From NCBI GenBank assembly GCA_047495785.1, contig JBLDXI010000029.1:372001-436000 (forward strand): DNA of 64,000 nucleotides. The letters are read 5' to 3'. The stretch is from Lepidodermella squamata (taxonomy: Eukaryota; Gastrotricha). The notes under the pieces are model-generated. The model did no database searches, had not been told where the DNA came from, and saw only the letters and a program-made list of their open reading frames with translations. The position numbers were made by a program, and so were the translations under genes. Shown here in pieces: positions 30,485 through 42,386 of the stretch. Numbering within the stretch: position 1 is the first letter of the stretch; each line of letters opens with the position of its first letter.

Positions 30485-32845
30485 ATCCTGACAACCACAT
30501 ACCGTAAAATGGTTTTTGAGTTTGGCCGTGTTTTCCCACGGTAAAGCATCGCAAATCCATCATTATTTCTGCTGAATAGGTATCACTTCGATTTCTTCGT
30601 TCCCTTGCAAAAAAATCAGTTGTATACAAACTGGTTTTATCAAGTCGATTTCCATGTCTTTATTCTTCTAAATCGTAATAACGTTCATAGAAAATTCAGG
30701 TAAAATGTTTCAGCCATGGGTAAATACTTATTAAAAAATCGCCATTATAATCCAGCATTCGAATAATAACATCAGGTCAGTATCACAATCGGTCATAATT
30801 AGATATCTTCGATAGAAAATAGGTCGATAATTTACGAGGTAAAAACGTCGGCGGTTCATATGCGTTGCTTTACGAATTAGGTACGTATCACCCCGATAAT
30901 TATCCTGACTTGAGCTTGTAGACTTGATCTCGCCTTCCCTTCTGTTTAAGCACCGCTAAAATTAAACCTTTGAAAATAAAAATTATAGTAAGTACCCCAT
31001 ATTACCTGTGATAAGAATAATTATAAATTAAAATTAAACCTTACCATATTGCTCGGATATCAGCTATATTTACATAACCTAAATAAGGTTAATTCAATCT
31101 GTCCTTCTCGAAAAATTAATTAAAATAATTAGGAATAAGACTAATCATTACATTTTAATTTTATTTATTTATCGTTATCGGTACCATTAATTATCATTAA
31201 CGAGTGGAACTTTATTCAGAATAGCAGGTAAATTAAATTATGTAATTAATTAAATATATAACTCTGCTAGGCGCGAAAAACAATGCAAGGAAAACACGTA
31301 GGAATAGTTTCATTTTTCCGAGAATTCGAGTCTAAATCGAGTCCCTTCTTCGATCATGTGCAGTAGTAGTTTCTCGCTCTTTCTAGGGCTGAAATTGTAC
31401 ATCGCACAGGTACGTAAAACACTCACACAGCTTAACGGTTGTTTTTTTTCAAAAGACTTGACTAAGCAAAACAAACAAAAAAATAGGTGCGATCGATAGA
31501 AAAAAGCCTAACTTTCGGCGGCTCTCGTTCATCATGTCGTTTAAAAAACGAAGAGGAGAAAAACGAAAAACACAATTTTTCAAGCCATGAAGTATGAATA
31601 ATAAGCAGAAAGCCGGGGAATTATTATTTCATCATCATCAGTTAAACAACATCGTATCATCATAGAAAAAGGTGTGAGCATATTTTTAGACGGATTAATA
31701 ATTATATAACTTAATCGACCCAAGCCCGCGATTGAAAGTCCCTCGGTAATTACATAGTACACACACAATTGTTGTAACACATTTTCAACAGGTGTTTTTC
31801 GAAGAGATTGCGACGCGACGACGGGGAAAAGTGTGTTGACGATAGACATACAAAAAACTCGAGCTGCTTATATACTGCCCATTTTGTTTTGTTTAAAACT
31901 AAAAATAACCGTGTGTCGTGTCTCTGCTGGAGTTGCTGATGTTGTTTTCTGCTACACGGTAGTTACATGCACATTTATTTCCGTTTTTAGGCATCATAAT
32001 TGAAGTTATAATAACATTTAATTGCGTGTTTAGTATCAAAAGAAACGAAAGAAAACGAAACGAAAAACCAGATACACACATTATTTATAGGCGAAAGTAG
32101 TTAGTAGTAGTTAATAACGGTTAAGAAGATGAAGGTAAGAGAAAGTTTTCCAATAATTATATACGTGATTTTATTTGTTGTTATCAATGAAAGCCCCCCG
32201 TTATTTTGTAGTCGTAGTTGTTGAACTTCCGAGCAATTTTAGCTAGATTTACCACCCGGTCTTAATTAAATTATAGACGGTATAAAATATCATCAGCGAG
32301 ATTTAATCATGGCGACACATAAATACTGCCGAATAGCCTGCCCAAGGAAAAAAGTGACTCCCTCCCATCATCAGTCTCATGGAACAGACACAACCCAGAG
32401 CACCCAAAATATGAATTATTTCAGCTAACGCGAACCACCCAACAATAGAAAAAAGCTAACGATAAAATAAGCAACGATTCTTCAGGCCGACCCGCTTAGA
32501 AGGTACACTTTCTAGGCTCAGCGTGCATATATAGGTACTTTCGTATAATATTAGCGAAATAGGAGCAATTTAACCATAGAGGATGAGTGTGCACATTTTA
32601 TCGCTTATAAAATATTCGATTTTATATTTAATAAAAAACGCCATGTCGGAAAAATATATATATTTTTGCAAAAATTCTAAATTTTTCAGTGAATTTTTCA
32701 ACATGGCATTTTGTATTAATATTAATAATAATATATTCATCAATAATAAAACTCGGCCTATAGATGTTAGTTTTTATGGCTAGTTAATATAACGATTATT
32801 ATATGATATTTACGTTCCACTCATATAATAACACTCGTAGTATCC
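30485..32845. other. Gene-free AT-rich interval; transportin 3' UTR at the right
   Basis: No coding exon, RNA gene or clear repeat recognised. The right-hand part should contain the 3' UTR of the minus-strand transportin gene; short AT-rich runs around 32640-32780 are typical UTR or spacer. Confidence 0.45.
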
Positions 32846-35800
32846 TCAGCCTAGGCCGTAGAGCAGGGCGAGGCGTTCGCGCAGCGGCGGCGGAAACTGC
32901 GCCTGGCACCGCGACCAGTTCTCGTCGCCCATCTTCGACTTGAAGCCGTACAAGATGCGCGTGAACAGGTCGCGCAGGTCCTCGCGGGGCGACGCCCACG
33001 AGGCGATCGCGTCGCACAGGTGGATGAAGTCGGCGATGTCGCGGCACGCCGCCTCCGGGTTCTTGATCACCAGCACGCAGATGCCGCGGAACGCAGAGTC
33101 CTTCTCGTCGTTGTCGCGGATGTTGCGCAGCGAGGCGCACCAGTTGCGCAGGAAAGACGCCAGGTAGGGCGCCACGATGTCGGGGCACACCAGGCCGAGT
33201 CGACCAATAGTGATAGCTGGACAAAGGAAAATATACAAAAAATTAAGATAATTCGTCGAAATGTGGAAAAAAGTATATAAAATAGAAAATTCTTATCTTG
33301 AGGATGAAACGATTTTTTCGAATATTTAAAAAATTATCCTCGAGAAATTTTGATCAGAAATTGGAACGTTTGATATCACAGATTATCATAGTGAGCTGAG
33401 TGTGTCATCATTGGAATTTTTTTAATAAAATAACGATCAACTACACTTTCTATTTACCTGTATTTTCGAGAAGAGTTTTCGGAGTAGTTGGCCGGTTGAT
33501 TATTTCGATGAGAGGCGGCAACAACGCGGGAATATAATCGGCCATTCCGCTATCTGAAACCATTGAAAAATCAATTTATAGCCCAATTTCTCAAAAAATT
33601 AATGTGGATAAAAATAAAATAAAAATCTCAGACAGTACGAATACAATAAAATCATAGGCCTTCATAGTGAGCTGAGTAGTAGCATCATAGAAAATCCTAA
33701 AATCTCCAACTACGACAAGGAAGCAACTCACTCATTTTGACGGCAATTTCGCCGATGGCCCACGTCGCATTGTTGCACACTGAGATGTTGACCGGGTCGA
33801 GGTTGATGGCGAGTTTCTGTAGGAAGTCGTGCAGGCATGGCCGGACTCGCTCGAAACACGCTTTCGTTAGATCGCCCAACAACGCAAATGCACTTTGCCG
33901 CACCTCAGCCGTCGGATCCTTTCAATTCAAAATAGTCACAAATTTAATCATCTGATTTGAAACTGGAGAAACCCCAAAAATAAAAGAGTGAAATTGACAA
34001 AATCAGACAGTACGAATACGATAAAATCAGAGATCTTCATAGTGAGCTGAGTAAACATCATTTTTACGAGCCCCGACGTCAAATAAATCAGAGCAGAAAA
34101 TTCATAAATAAAATTGGATTTCTTTGACTTCGAGTTGGCCCTTGTCAATCTTAATTCAGATAAAATCCCTTTAATAACTTACATGCATGCAGTGAAAGAG
34201 CAGGGTTAAAATTTCTGATTGTTCCACCAACTGCTGAATATTCGAACCGAGACCCTCAGCCAGGCCAGATAGCAGATCCAACGCCACGATAATAAAGTCC
34301 TTATCCGGCTGTTCGTACTTGTCCGGATTCGCCATATGCGCCACTCCCTGGTGCTGCGTTTGTTCGATTAGCGAAATGCACCGCTGATAAACGGGCGGGG
34401 CGTAGGGCAGGAAGCCTTCTTTCAACGCCGTAGCTACACTGGATAGGCATTCGAGGAGAGGGAAAAGCGCTTTGTCGTCGTCCTTCAGTTCGTTCCATTT
34501 CTTGATTAATGGCGGCATCATCAACTGAATGAAATCCTGAAACGAAAAATCACGAGAAAATAAGTAAAAATTTGAAAAATTCAAACAAAAAATTGAATAA
34601 GATTCAAAATCAGGAGATCATACTGTCATCAAAAGATCAGGAAGAGAGAGTTGCGATCATCACATATGAAAGCGAAGAACGAGCTTCTATTTCCAGACCA
34701 AATTAGGTATCGATTACTTAATACCGAATAAATACCGTAAATTCAAGGAAAAGACCAAGATTTGGGCCAGGAAATCATATCTTCCAGCCTATTCTTTCTC
34801 CGGGAATAAAATTCATTAAAATTTGGGGTGACAATTTTGCGAATCTTGTCTCGTTCTCAAATTGAACTCTCTCGATGAATTTAGTCTAGAATTGAAACTC
34901 TTCCTTAGCCAAATAAAGATAACGATAAATTTCAAGAAATTCCTTACCTCTCGATTTAGAGCCGGGCCAACGGCATCGGCCAGCGTTCCGACTGCATCGT
35001 ACAAAATCAGTAAATTCTTCTGCTGGTACTTCTCAAAAGCAGCAACAAGCGTCTGTAAGATATCGCCCAGATACGGCACCAAATGCCCGGCTGCCTCTTC
35101 CTCGAGGGTCGCAAAGGCAGAACACGCCGCCTCCTGAACCCGCTTATTCGGGTCCAAAATCCGCCTCAACAGCTCTTGGACCAACGGATTCAGGTACACA
35201 TCGTGCGGCTGCTGGACTATCCAGTGAGCGTAGCGGGATAGAGTCCAGCAGGTTATCGATCGGACCAGAGGCTTCGCGTCGGAGAGGCATTGGATCAAAA
35301 ACGGGACCAGTTGCGGCAGGTGGGGGATCATGCCGCCCACACAACCCTCGGCTATCGCTCCGATAACCAAAATCGCAGACTCGCGGACCTCCCACTTCGG
35401 CGACTCGAGCATTTCGTTGAGGACTGGCAGGATTGTCGGGAGAATCGCCTCGCGGAACACCCCGGATAGCACGTCCAACGCAGCGGCTGAGCATTTTCGA
35501 AGATTCCAGTCTGATAGCGACGATTCGTCGAATTCCTCCTCGCACTCCTCGTCCAGCAGGCCCAACTCGTCGTTCTCGTCGTTTTCCTCCAGATTTTCGA
35601 CGTTAGAATCGAGGGAAGCAGCTGTTTGGCCAATGTTATGAACCTTCGCCCGATGGTACCGGGGTCTGATGTCATTCGGGTTGTCCGCCTGCTTCGAATC
35701 GTCCTCGTCAGAATTGCCATGCAGTAGGATGATGTCAATCTCTGAATAACGCATGTTTTTCACCAATATCGGGATTAGCCGGCCGATGTAAGGGTGAAGG

Positions 35801-37091
35801 ATCGAGCCGCATAGCGGCAGCTGCTCGGCTAGGGCAAGCCAGAACTCGCAGGCCTCGAGGGAGACTGACTCGTCTGAATCACCGGTTCGCTGCATCATGT
35901 ACTCGATAACGCCGTCGATGTGTTGCATCAAGATGTCGGGCTTGATTTCGAGCAACATCACGAAAGAGTGGCACACGTTCTTGCGAACATCTGAATCTTC
36001 ATCGTTCGCAAGGTAGAAAATGTTCTCTAGAAACTGCTCCAAATGCGGCATCAGTGTCTGCGACCGGCTCAACATGAACTGATTCACACAGGCCAGAGCA
36101 TGAGTCCTGTAAAAATAAACACCACAATCAGAGCCGGAATAAATAAATAAAACCCAAACGATCTATTCAAAAGAACGATTCAGAAAAAAATTGGCATCAA
36201 TTTTCGAGAAATCAGTGAGAGAGTTCATAATTCATCACTAAAAAGCTTAGTCAAGATCTGAAATATTTCATCAACTTACTTTATCTTAGCACTCTGATGT
36301 CTGAAGAAGAGGAAAAACTTCGGTAGCAGTATGTTGAGAGGTTTATCTTCCGCAGTCGAGTCGTCTGCGTCGAGTTGAGATGCGCAGTCTTCGCAGATTT
36401 TTCGAAGAGCGCCGAACGCGCCTTCGCAGACGTGGTAATCTGGTGATTCGAGGCATTGGCAAATGAAAGGCAGTAGTTCAGGCCAGTTTCGAAGGTCTCC
36501 ACGCATGACGATAGTTGATATTAAGATGCCGACTGTGGCTCGTATTAGAGGCGACGCGTCTCCAATGCAGTTCAGACATTCTTGCTTGATGTATGAGACA
36601 ACTTCTTGCGGTAAGTGTTCGAAGTGCATTCGAACATTATTTTTTAGTATCAAACCACTGAGCGATCGAGTAGGTTCATCTGCAATAAAATTCAGGATTA
36701 GAAAAGGAATGAATAACACTTTGTAAACCATTTAGTGGCTACCAAATTCAGCAAAGAAATCAGAATCATAAGGATCATAGAGAGAGTTCAAAAACTCATC
36801 ACAAATACGTATAAACTAGAAATCAGTAACAAGATGTGATTAAATACCTTCTGTTTTTAGCCGTGCGAGCACGAACATGAGATAATTGCTAAAATCAGGA
36901 AACCGGTTGAACTCTTCCAATTTCTAATAGCAAAAGCAAAACAGTGAGCAATTTTCAACTCCAGGGCAATGGATAAAAATTACCTGCTGTACACGCCGCT
37001 GAGTCTCGGTGTTTGGAGACTGACTTTCCTTGAGCAACTGGATGATTTGGCCGAGGGCCGCTTGATCTGGCTGCCATTCCATCATCCTCAT
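32846..37091 (-). CDS. TNPO1: Transportin (karyopherin beta-2), nuclear import receptor
   Basis: Eight exons on the minus strand: 37091-36984, 36923-36848, 36679-36280, 36106-34948, 34536-34183, 33918-33732, 33553-33458, 33216-32846; 916 aa, all phases consistent. HEAT-repeat sequence aligns throughout with transportin-1/2 ([75 protein letters not shown]). The acidic HEAT-8 loop needed for Ran-dependent cargo release is present ([20 protein letters not shown]). It imports M9/PY-NLS cargoes such as hnRNP proteins and releases them on RanGTP binding. The start at 37091 ([10 protein letters not shown]) has an in-frame stop just upstream; MEWQ at 37082 is an alternative. The last exon is far more GC-rich at third positions than the others. 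Confidence 0.95.
33628..34053. repeat. ~51-bp duplicated motif in two transportin introns
   Basis: 33628-33678 and 34003-34053 both read TCAGACAGTACGAATAC, then ATAAAATCA, then CTTCATAGTGAGCTGAGTA with only a few changes. A shorter third copy (ATCATAGTGAGCTGAGT) is at 33385-33401 in the next intron. All lie in introns between well-defined exons. Confidence 0.75.
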
Positions 37092-38772
37092 CGCTTCGCA
37101 TCAACAGCCCCTCTATTTGATGTGTTAGAGGTATATAAGATTTAGATACGAGTAGTAGATAGCGTCTTAGTCTCCGATTATTAGGTTATAGCCTATTACT
37201 TTCGTATTTAGACTATATCTGAGTAAGTAATCTGTCTAATATAATCGAGCTAGAATAAGCATAATAGAAAATTAAAGTAAGGTAAATTATGATAACTTGA
37301 CCGAGTTAAAGTACAACATATCCAGTAACATAAGCGAAGACGACTTCGCAGACGACAATCAAGTATTTCGTTAAGATAAGTTAGCCTTGACTTGCTGTAT
37401 CGATAGCTAAGACCACGACCTGCTTTTAGAATAAGCCTGCCTGCATCTTAACCTCCATCCGCTTCTCCCCAACGAAGTATTATCGAAGATAACACTAAAA
37501 TCAAAACTGACCGCGATGTGACGATCGATCGGCGTCCACAGTGGCTGCTGGTGCGTGTCAGACGTTGAGCAGAAAAGAAAACTATTTGAATCGCTTTCGG
37601 CTCCTGCACGTTGAACACGGCATGTTCTCAACTGACACAATTCGAAGCTCGCTTTTCCTCACCGTTGAAGATGATGCCCCTCGCTTTCTCATCGCAACGC
37701 TAACACAACGCGACTTTCTTCACCCTTGTTTTCTATAAATACGTTAATTTGTCATTATTTGTATTTTATAATTGAAAACAATAATTTATAAACAAAATAT
37801 AAAAAATTTGGCGGTATTTTTTTCAAAAAATCACTCAGAAATCAACTTGGAAGTGCGATCAACTGGCATCGCTCCATCTTGGATGCTTCTACCTTGAGGT
37901 TTTTGATTGATTTGGTGAGACTTCCGATTTCGAGCTTCCGAGACGGATACGCCCGGAGCCATCGCTTAAGGGCGTAGACGTGGGTGCAGTGTAGAAGATG
38001 GGAATTTTACCGGAAGGGGGATATAGACAAGGGCCCCTCCTTACATCGCTCAAGCTTCCGCAGGGGTCAGGAAAGAAAACATAAGGGTCCCCCCTGTGGT
38101 TATGCTTCGAGCCCCGAGCCCCGAGCCCCGAGGGCTCGAAGTAAGGACAGTGTGGACCTTGTGGTCATGTCTTTGAGCCTTTCGCGGCGCCTGGCGTGAC
38201 TTGTCAGTACCCTACCTACAACGAAAACTTCACAGATTTTGATCACGATGGCTGTGATCAAAGCATATTTTACTGTTAGCTATCTTTCAATCGCACCCAT
38301 GTAAGTGATTTCAGGCTTGTAAACAAACAACAAACAACAAATAGCGAGCTGCAAGTAGTCATTAGTAATCTCAAAAACGCCATTTAAATGACTCCTTAAA
38401 GTAACGCTTGTTGTTTATTTGGCAAACGTCTTTCAGTGTTTTAACGTCTTCTGTGTCTCGGTTAGGCTTTGTTTAACGGCCTCTAAAATGCTCTCTGATG
38501 GCGGGAGCAGCTGAGAATATCTATGAGCTCGACGTTGCTCTTGTCGACAGCGCGTTGAAATTCCCCTCGTGTTTTTTGTCTTTGGACGACTTGTTATTTC
38601 ACCTTTCGTCGAGTCTCTAGCAGCTCGACAGTGCAACAACCGTAGAAATAAGATTTTCGTTCTCTTTGAAGGCTGGGTCATTGCTATGGAGGTGCCGGTT
38701 CTAAACGCCTCGTCCATTGGTCTTTGGAGACAAATGACTGCCATTCACTTGAGGCCATCATCCGCTCAAAAA
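37092..38772. other. Upstream of transportin; gene-free
   Basis: Transportin promoter and leader side followed by spacer. No coding exon recognised; a few open frames (for example 38433-38744 minus) lack any resemblance. The segment 37900-38200 is more GC-rich and contains a heptamer tandem repeat. Confidence 0.45.
38108..38137. repeat. Tandem CGAGCCC heptamer
   Basis: About four head-to-tail copies of the GC-rich heptamer ending in a short inverted CGAGGGCTCG. Confidence 0.8.
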
Positions 38773-38966
38773 GGTACGGCGATAAAACAGCATATTCACA
38801 GAACAGTGAATGCGACAAAACAGCAAATTTTTTTATTTTGCTGCAAAACAGCGAAAACTTAAAATTTAAAACTGGCATCGAGTTTCTGCTGTAATGTCGT
38901 AAGTTGAGAAATTTGCTGTTTTGTCGCGTATGCTGTTTTGGATATTTGCTGTTATGACGGTCTGCC
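38773..38966. mobile_element. 194-bp foldback MITE made of iterated ACAGC phrases, 8-bp TSD
   Basis: Flanked by CTCAAAAA at 38765-38772 and 38967-38974. Termini GGTACGGCGATAAAACAGC (left) and, on the minus strand, GGCAGACCGTCATAACAGC (right) are imperfect inverted repeats. The arms consist of repeated CGACAAAACAGC phrases on one side and GCTGTTTTGTCGC on the other, around an AT-rich centre. The 8-bp duplication is hAT-like. No coding capacity. Confidence 0.7.
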
Positions 38967-39355
38967 CTCAAAAACGGTACATACCAATCGTAGTAGTAAT
39001 ACCAATGAGAAATACGGCTAAATCGAAATGGAGGCGTAAATCTAATCTCCTGATCATCAACAGTCGGAAGGTTCAATACTATTTATTTTTAGATTTTATG
39101 TTTTAAATGGGTGTGTTAGCGTTTTTTGGATGTTCGCTGTACAATATTCTTCTATTTCTCGGCGTTGAGGCCATCGTATTTGTTGTAATTCTCCAGGTAT
39201 GTTGCAACATCTTTTGTCATTTGATGATAATCAGTCAGCTGAACAAACAAAATGCGCATGATTTCCAAGCAAATGTTCCGGCTATCACCAAATGTTATCA
39301 ATTCTTTGTTTTAACACAGGTTACTAAAGTTCGGCAAGTATTCGCACACAATTTC

Positions 39356-40016
39356 ATGGCCATCAGATCTTTGCTTATCACCGCCGTCATTGTACAGTGC
39401 ATTGTACTGGTTTACGCATATTGTGTTGGAAGCAGCGATAGCCAGGCTCAAAAGCCTGTCACAGCTCAAGCTCGTCTGTGGCCTAAAGGTCAGCCGTCTT
39501 TCGCTGGCGAGACTCCGGTTGGAGTCATCGACTTCGAAGAAGTAACAAACAGCGATGGAAGTGTATACACTCTGGTAATTATTTATTAATTTCGAATTTA
39601 TTAATTTCAATTTAATTTTGTTTTCTCAGGTTCGAGGTCGAATTACTGGAATTGCGCCAACTGATGCGCTTCATGGTTTTCACGTTCACGACTCATTGAA
39701 TTTTACGAACGGCTGCGACTCGACCGGCGGGCATTACAACCCAACGAAGCGTGACCACGGCGATATCGGAAATGCGCACGATGCGCGGCATGTCGGCGAT
39801 TTGGGCAACGTGCTCGCCGATTCTCACGGCGTGGTCAATGTCAACCTGAAGGACACTGTCATCCGCCTGAGTGGACCGACTGTCAACAACATTCTTTATC
39901 GCGCCTTGGTTATCCACGCTGATAAGGACGATTTGGGCCTCGGCGAGTCGGCGGCGAGTAAATTGAACGGAAATGCGGGCAAACGCCTCGCGTGTGGCGC
40001 AATCATGAAAAACTGA
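39356..40016 (+). CDS. SOD: Secreted Cu/Zn superoxide dismutase (copy 1)
   Basis: Exons 39356-39574 and 39630-40016 join to 201 aa. The signal peptide is MAIRSLLITAVIVQCIVLVY. The SOD_Cu domain retains every ligand: the Cu histidines in HGFHVH and RHVGDLGN-associated positions, the bridging His in GGHYNP, the Zn-loop His/Asp (DHGDIGN, HVGDLGN), and the later VIHADKDD histidine. The catalytic Arg and disulfide Cys are in KRLACGAI, paired with NGCDS. It converts superoxide to oxygen and hydrogen peroxide outside the cell or in the secretory pathway. The upstream frame is open to 39107 but contains an acceptor-like tttaacacag, so a non-coding 5' exon is likely. AATAAA at about 40081. Confidence 0.95.
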
Positions 40017-40171
40017 ATTTTGCGATTTTTGATGCTTTCATTTTGTTGTTTTCTTTGATTGTTTTATCACCGGTTTTATGCAATAAAAATAATGATCGAT
40101 TTCTCCCTTTTTCTGTACCGTGTCCCATTAAATAAAACAAAATATCCGGAAAAGCAATCCGAGAGTCTAAA

Positions 40172-40450
40172 GGTTCTATGTCAATTGAGCAAACGAAAAT
40201 TGAGCAACGAAAATAGAGCAAGGGCTTTTGAGCAAAACGAGATTAGAGCAAAACGACACGAGAGCAAATTTAATAATTAATTGCAGCTGTTGTTTATTTT
40301 AAATAAAATTTGCTCTCGTGTCGTTTTGCTCTAATCTCGTTTTGCTCAAAAGTCGTTTTGCTCTAATTTCGTTTGCTCTAATATCGTTGCTCAAAAGCCC
40401 TTGCTCTATTTTCGTTGCTCAATTTTCGTTTGCTCAATTGACATAGAACC
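40172..40450. mobile_element. 279-bp foldback MITE with perfect 8-bp TSD
   Basis: Flanked by AGTCTAAA at 40164-40171 and again at 40451-40458. The arms begin GGTTCTATGTCAATTGAGCA and are almost perfect reverse complements over roughly 100 bp; the right arm has about 44 extra bases. Each arm is a string of short phrases (TTTTGAGCAAAACGAGATTA, GAGCAAAACGACAC, and so on). It would form a long hairpin. The 8-bp duplication suggests mobilisation by a hAT-type transposase. It separates the two SOD genes. Confidence 0.85.
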
Positions 40451-40813
40451 AGTCTAAAATGAGAGGCGATGTCACATCTCATAGAAAAATGTATGAAAAA
40501 TGTCAAATGCTATGAGACTGGTAATCAGGAATTTCACCTGTCGATGGCATTAAAAATCCGAGAAAATTCAAGTCTAACCGAAGTAAAATGACCTTTTCGT
40601 TTTTTTTGTGGTTTTTATCTATTTTCTCGGGAAAATCGCATAAGGACGAGAGATTCTTCCGGCACTGGTTTAATTCGAAAAATAGTTCAATTTTCCGCAA
40701 AAAGTTGCAACATTATTGGATGGTTGCGCAACTTATGGGACATGCTAAATTGCGCAACACGTGGGAAATCCTCCTTAAATTTCCTGAAATTCGGTGATTT
40801 TTCGTTAAATGAA

Positions 40814-41493
40814 ATGGCGATTTTTTACGTAGTTCTCTCGATTTTTATCGGGCTGATTTCAGCTCAGCAAACGTCGAAGCCTGTTCGAGCCATCGCTCAT
40901 CTATGGCCCAAGGGTGAGGTGAGTGGCGAAGGCAAGCCCCTCGGCATAATCGAGCTGGTTGAAATAAAGAACCCGGACAATTCTTACTCAGTCATGGTAA
41001 CACAATTTCGCCGAATTTTCATGATTTTTCCGAATGATTTTGTTTTGCAGGTTCAAGGCTACATCGAAAAAGTTTTCCCGGCTGAATCGAAGCACGGTTT
41101 CCACGTTCATCAGGCGGCTAATTACTCAAATGGCTGCGAATCGGCTGGTCCGCATTACAACCCTGATGGGACGAAGCATGGAGATATCAAAGCGGCGAAA
41201 ATTCATCGACATATTGGGGATTTAGGTTAACCGTTTTTTTATTTCAAATTGTTTAATTTTTTTAATTTTCGATTTTCTAAGGAAATGTTGAATCTGATAA
41301 CGCTGGGCGTGTAAATGTTCAAATTCTGGATTCGTTGATTCGGTTGAGCGGGGACAGCAAGTTCAATGTCATCGGGCGACCGCTGGTCGTTCACACGAAA
41401 GAGGACGATTTGGGGCAAGGCCACAACTTGGAGAGCGAGAAAAGCGGCAACGCAGGCGGCCGCATCGCTTGCGGAACTATCATACTGCTGTGA
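40814..41493 (+). CDS. SOD: Secreted Cu/Zn superoxide dismutase (copy 2)
   Basis: Three exons, 40814-40996, 41051-41225 and 41282-41493, 189 aa. The signal peptide is [17 protein letters not shown]. All Cu/Zn ligands are kept ([32 protein letters not shown]) as are the catalytic Arg and Cys (GRIACGTI with NGCES). It is a tandem paralogue of copy 1 sharing the first intron position (after the V-containing strand, before VQGY/VRGR) but with an additional intron splitting the Zn-loop region at GDLG|N. AATAAA at about 41520. Divergence between the copies is substantial, so the duplication is not recent. Confidence 0.95.
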
Positions 41494-41934
41494 AATATTA
41501 CACTTTTTCCATTGATCAAAAATAAAACTACCACGTGGATGCTTGAATATGTGTAGACAAATTTAGGAAAATTCACCCCTTTGAGATATTGCACTTCAAA
41601 ATAAAAACTGCTATTTTATCGAGTCAATGAAGTTCTCCGTTAGAGATGTCGTTCCTCACTCGGTGAAGTAACAAAAAGAGGCCTATTAACTATTACCTAC
41701 CTAATTTCAACCTTATAATCGAAATTGTATATACTAATTAATTTCTTGGATTATCAATAACTTTTTGGATCAACGGCTAACAAGTAGCAGGTCGCAGCGG
41801 ATTCAAAGTTTTGAGGTACCAAAATCATGTGGTGCATGCTTGTGATAGGCAGAAGAGTAACAAACAGCTGAAAAGGCTATTTTTCACTGCGCATTTTTAT
41901 ATGTAAATTATTAGGTTTTTTGTTATTATTCAAC

Positions 41935-42386
41935 GGGTCCAAATATTTACACCACTAAAAATGAGGTTCTAGCACTAAATTTTCCAGATTCTTCGCGATT
42001 TGGACGTTTTCGGTTTTGAACGATACTGATGCCCACCCTGATCCTAGGATTTTTATTTTAGCTAAATGGTGCCCTGTGCCCTGTGCTATGTAGAAAAACG
42101 TTCGATGTTGGGTTCCAAGACGGCTGATATCGGGAAAATCACTGATTTGTGAAATCGATACTTGGAATCGATATCGGCTATATAAGATGAAGTATAATTC
42201 GTAAATTGACCGCTTATAGCGCGAAATACGCAAAATATGAAGGTCTATCGGTTAGGCATGATAACAAAAAATTGAGATTCTAGCGAAGACTAGAAATTCA
42301 AAAAACCAGATTTAGGGGAAATCTAGTGCTGGAGTCTCAAATAAAATGCTGGAACCCTAAATTTGGGGTGCGCACTTGGCACACCC
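41935..42386. mobile_element. Mutator-like MITE, copy B (uninterrupted)
   Basis: A 452-bp element starting GGGTCCAA and ending CACACCC. It is flanked by the near-perfect 9-bp direct repeats TTATTCAAC (41926-41934) and TTATTTAAC (42387-42395). It aligns along its length with copy A at 28889-30474. The GGTTCTAGCACTAAATTT phrase near the left end recurs inverted near the right end. No coding capacity. Confidence 0.78.

Noticed and set aside
39107-39355. Upstream in-frame extension of SOD copy 1
   Set aside because: The extension would place hydrophobic leader-like sequence before an already good signal peptide, and an acceptor-like tttaacacag interrupts it; likely intron or leader.
40172-40450. 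CRISPR-like short repeats
   Set aside because: Repeats are degenerate phrases inside inverted arms in an animal genome, with a transposon-type target duplication; no spacer pattern or cas genes.
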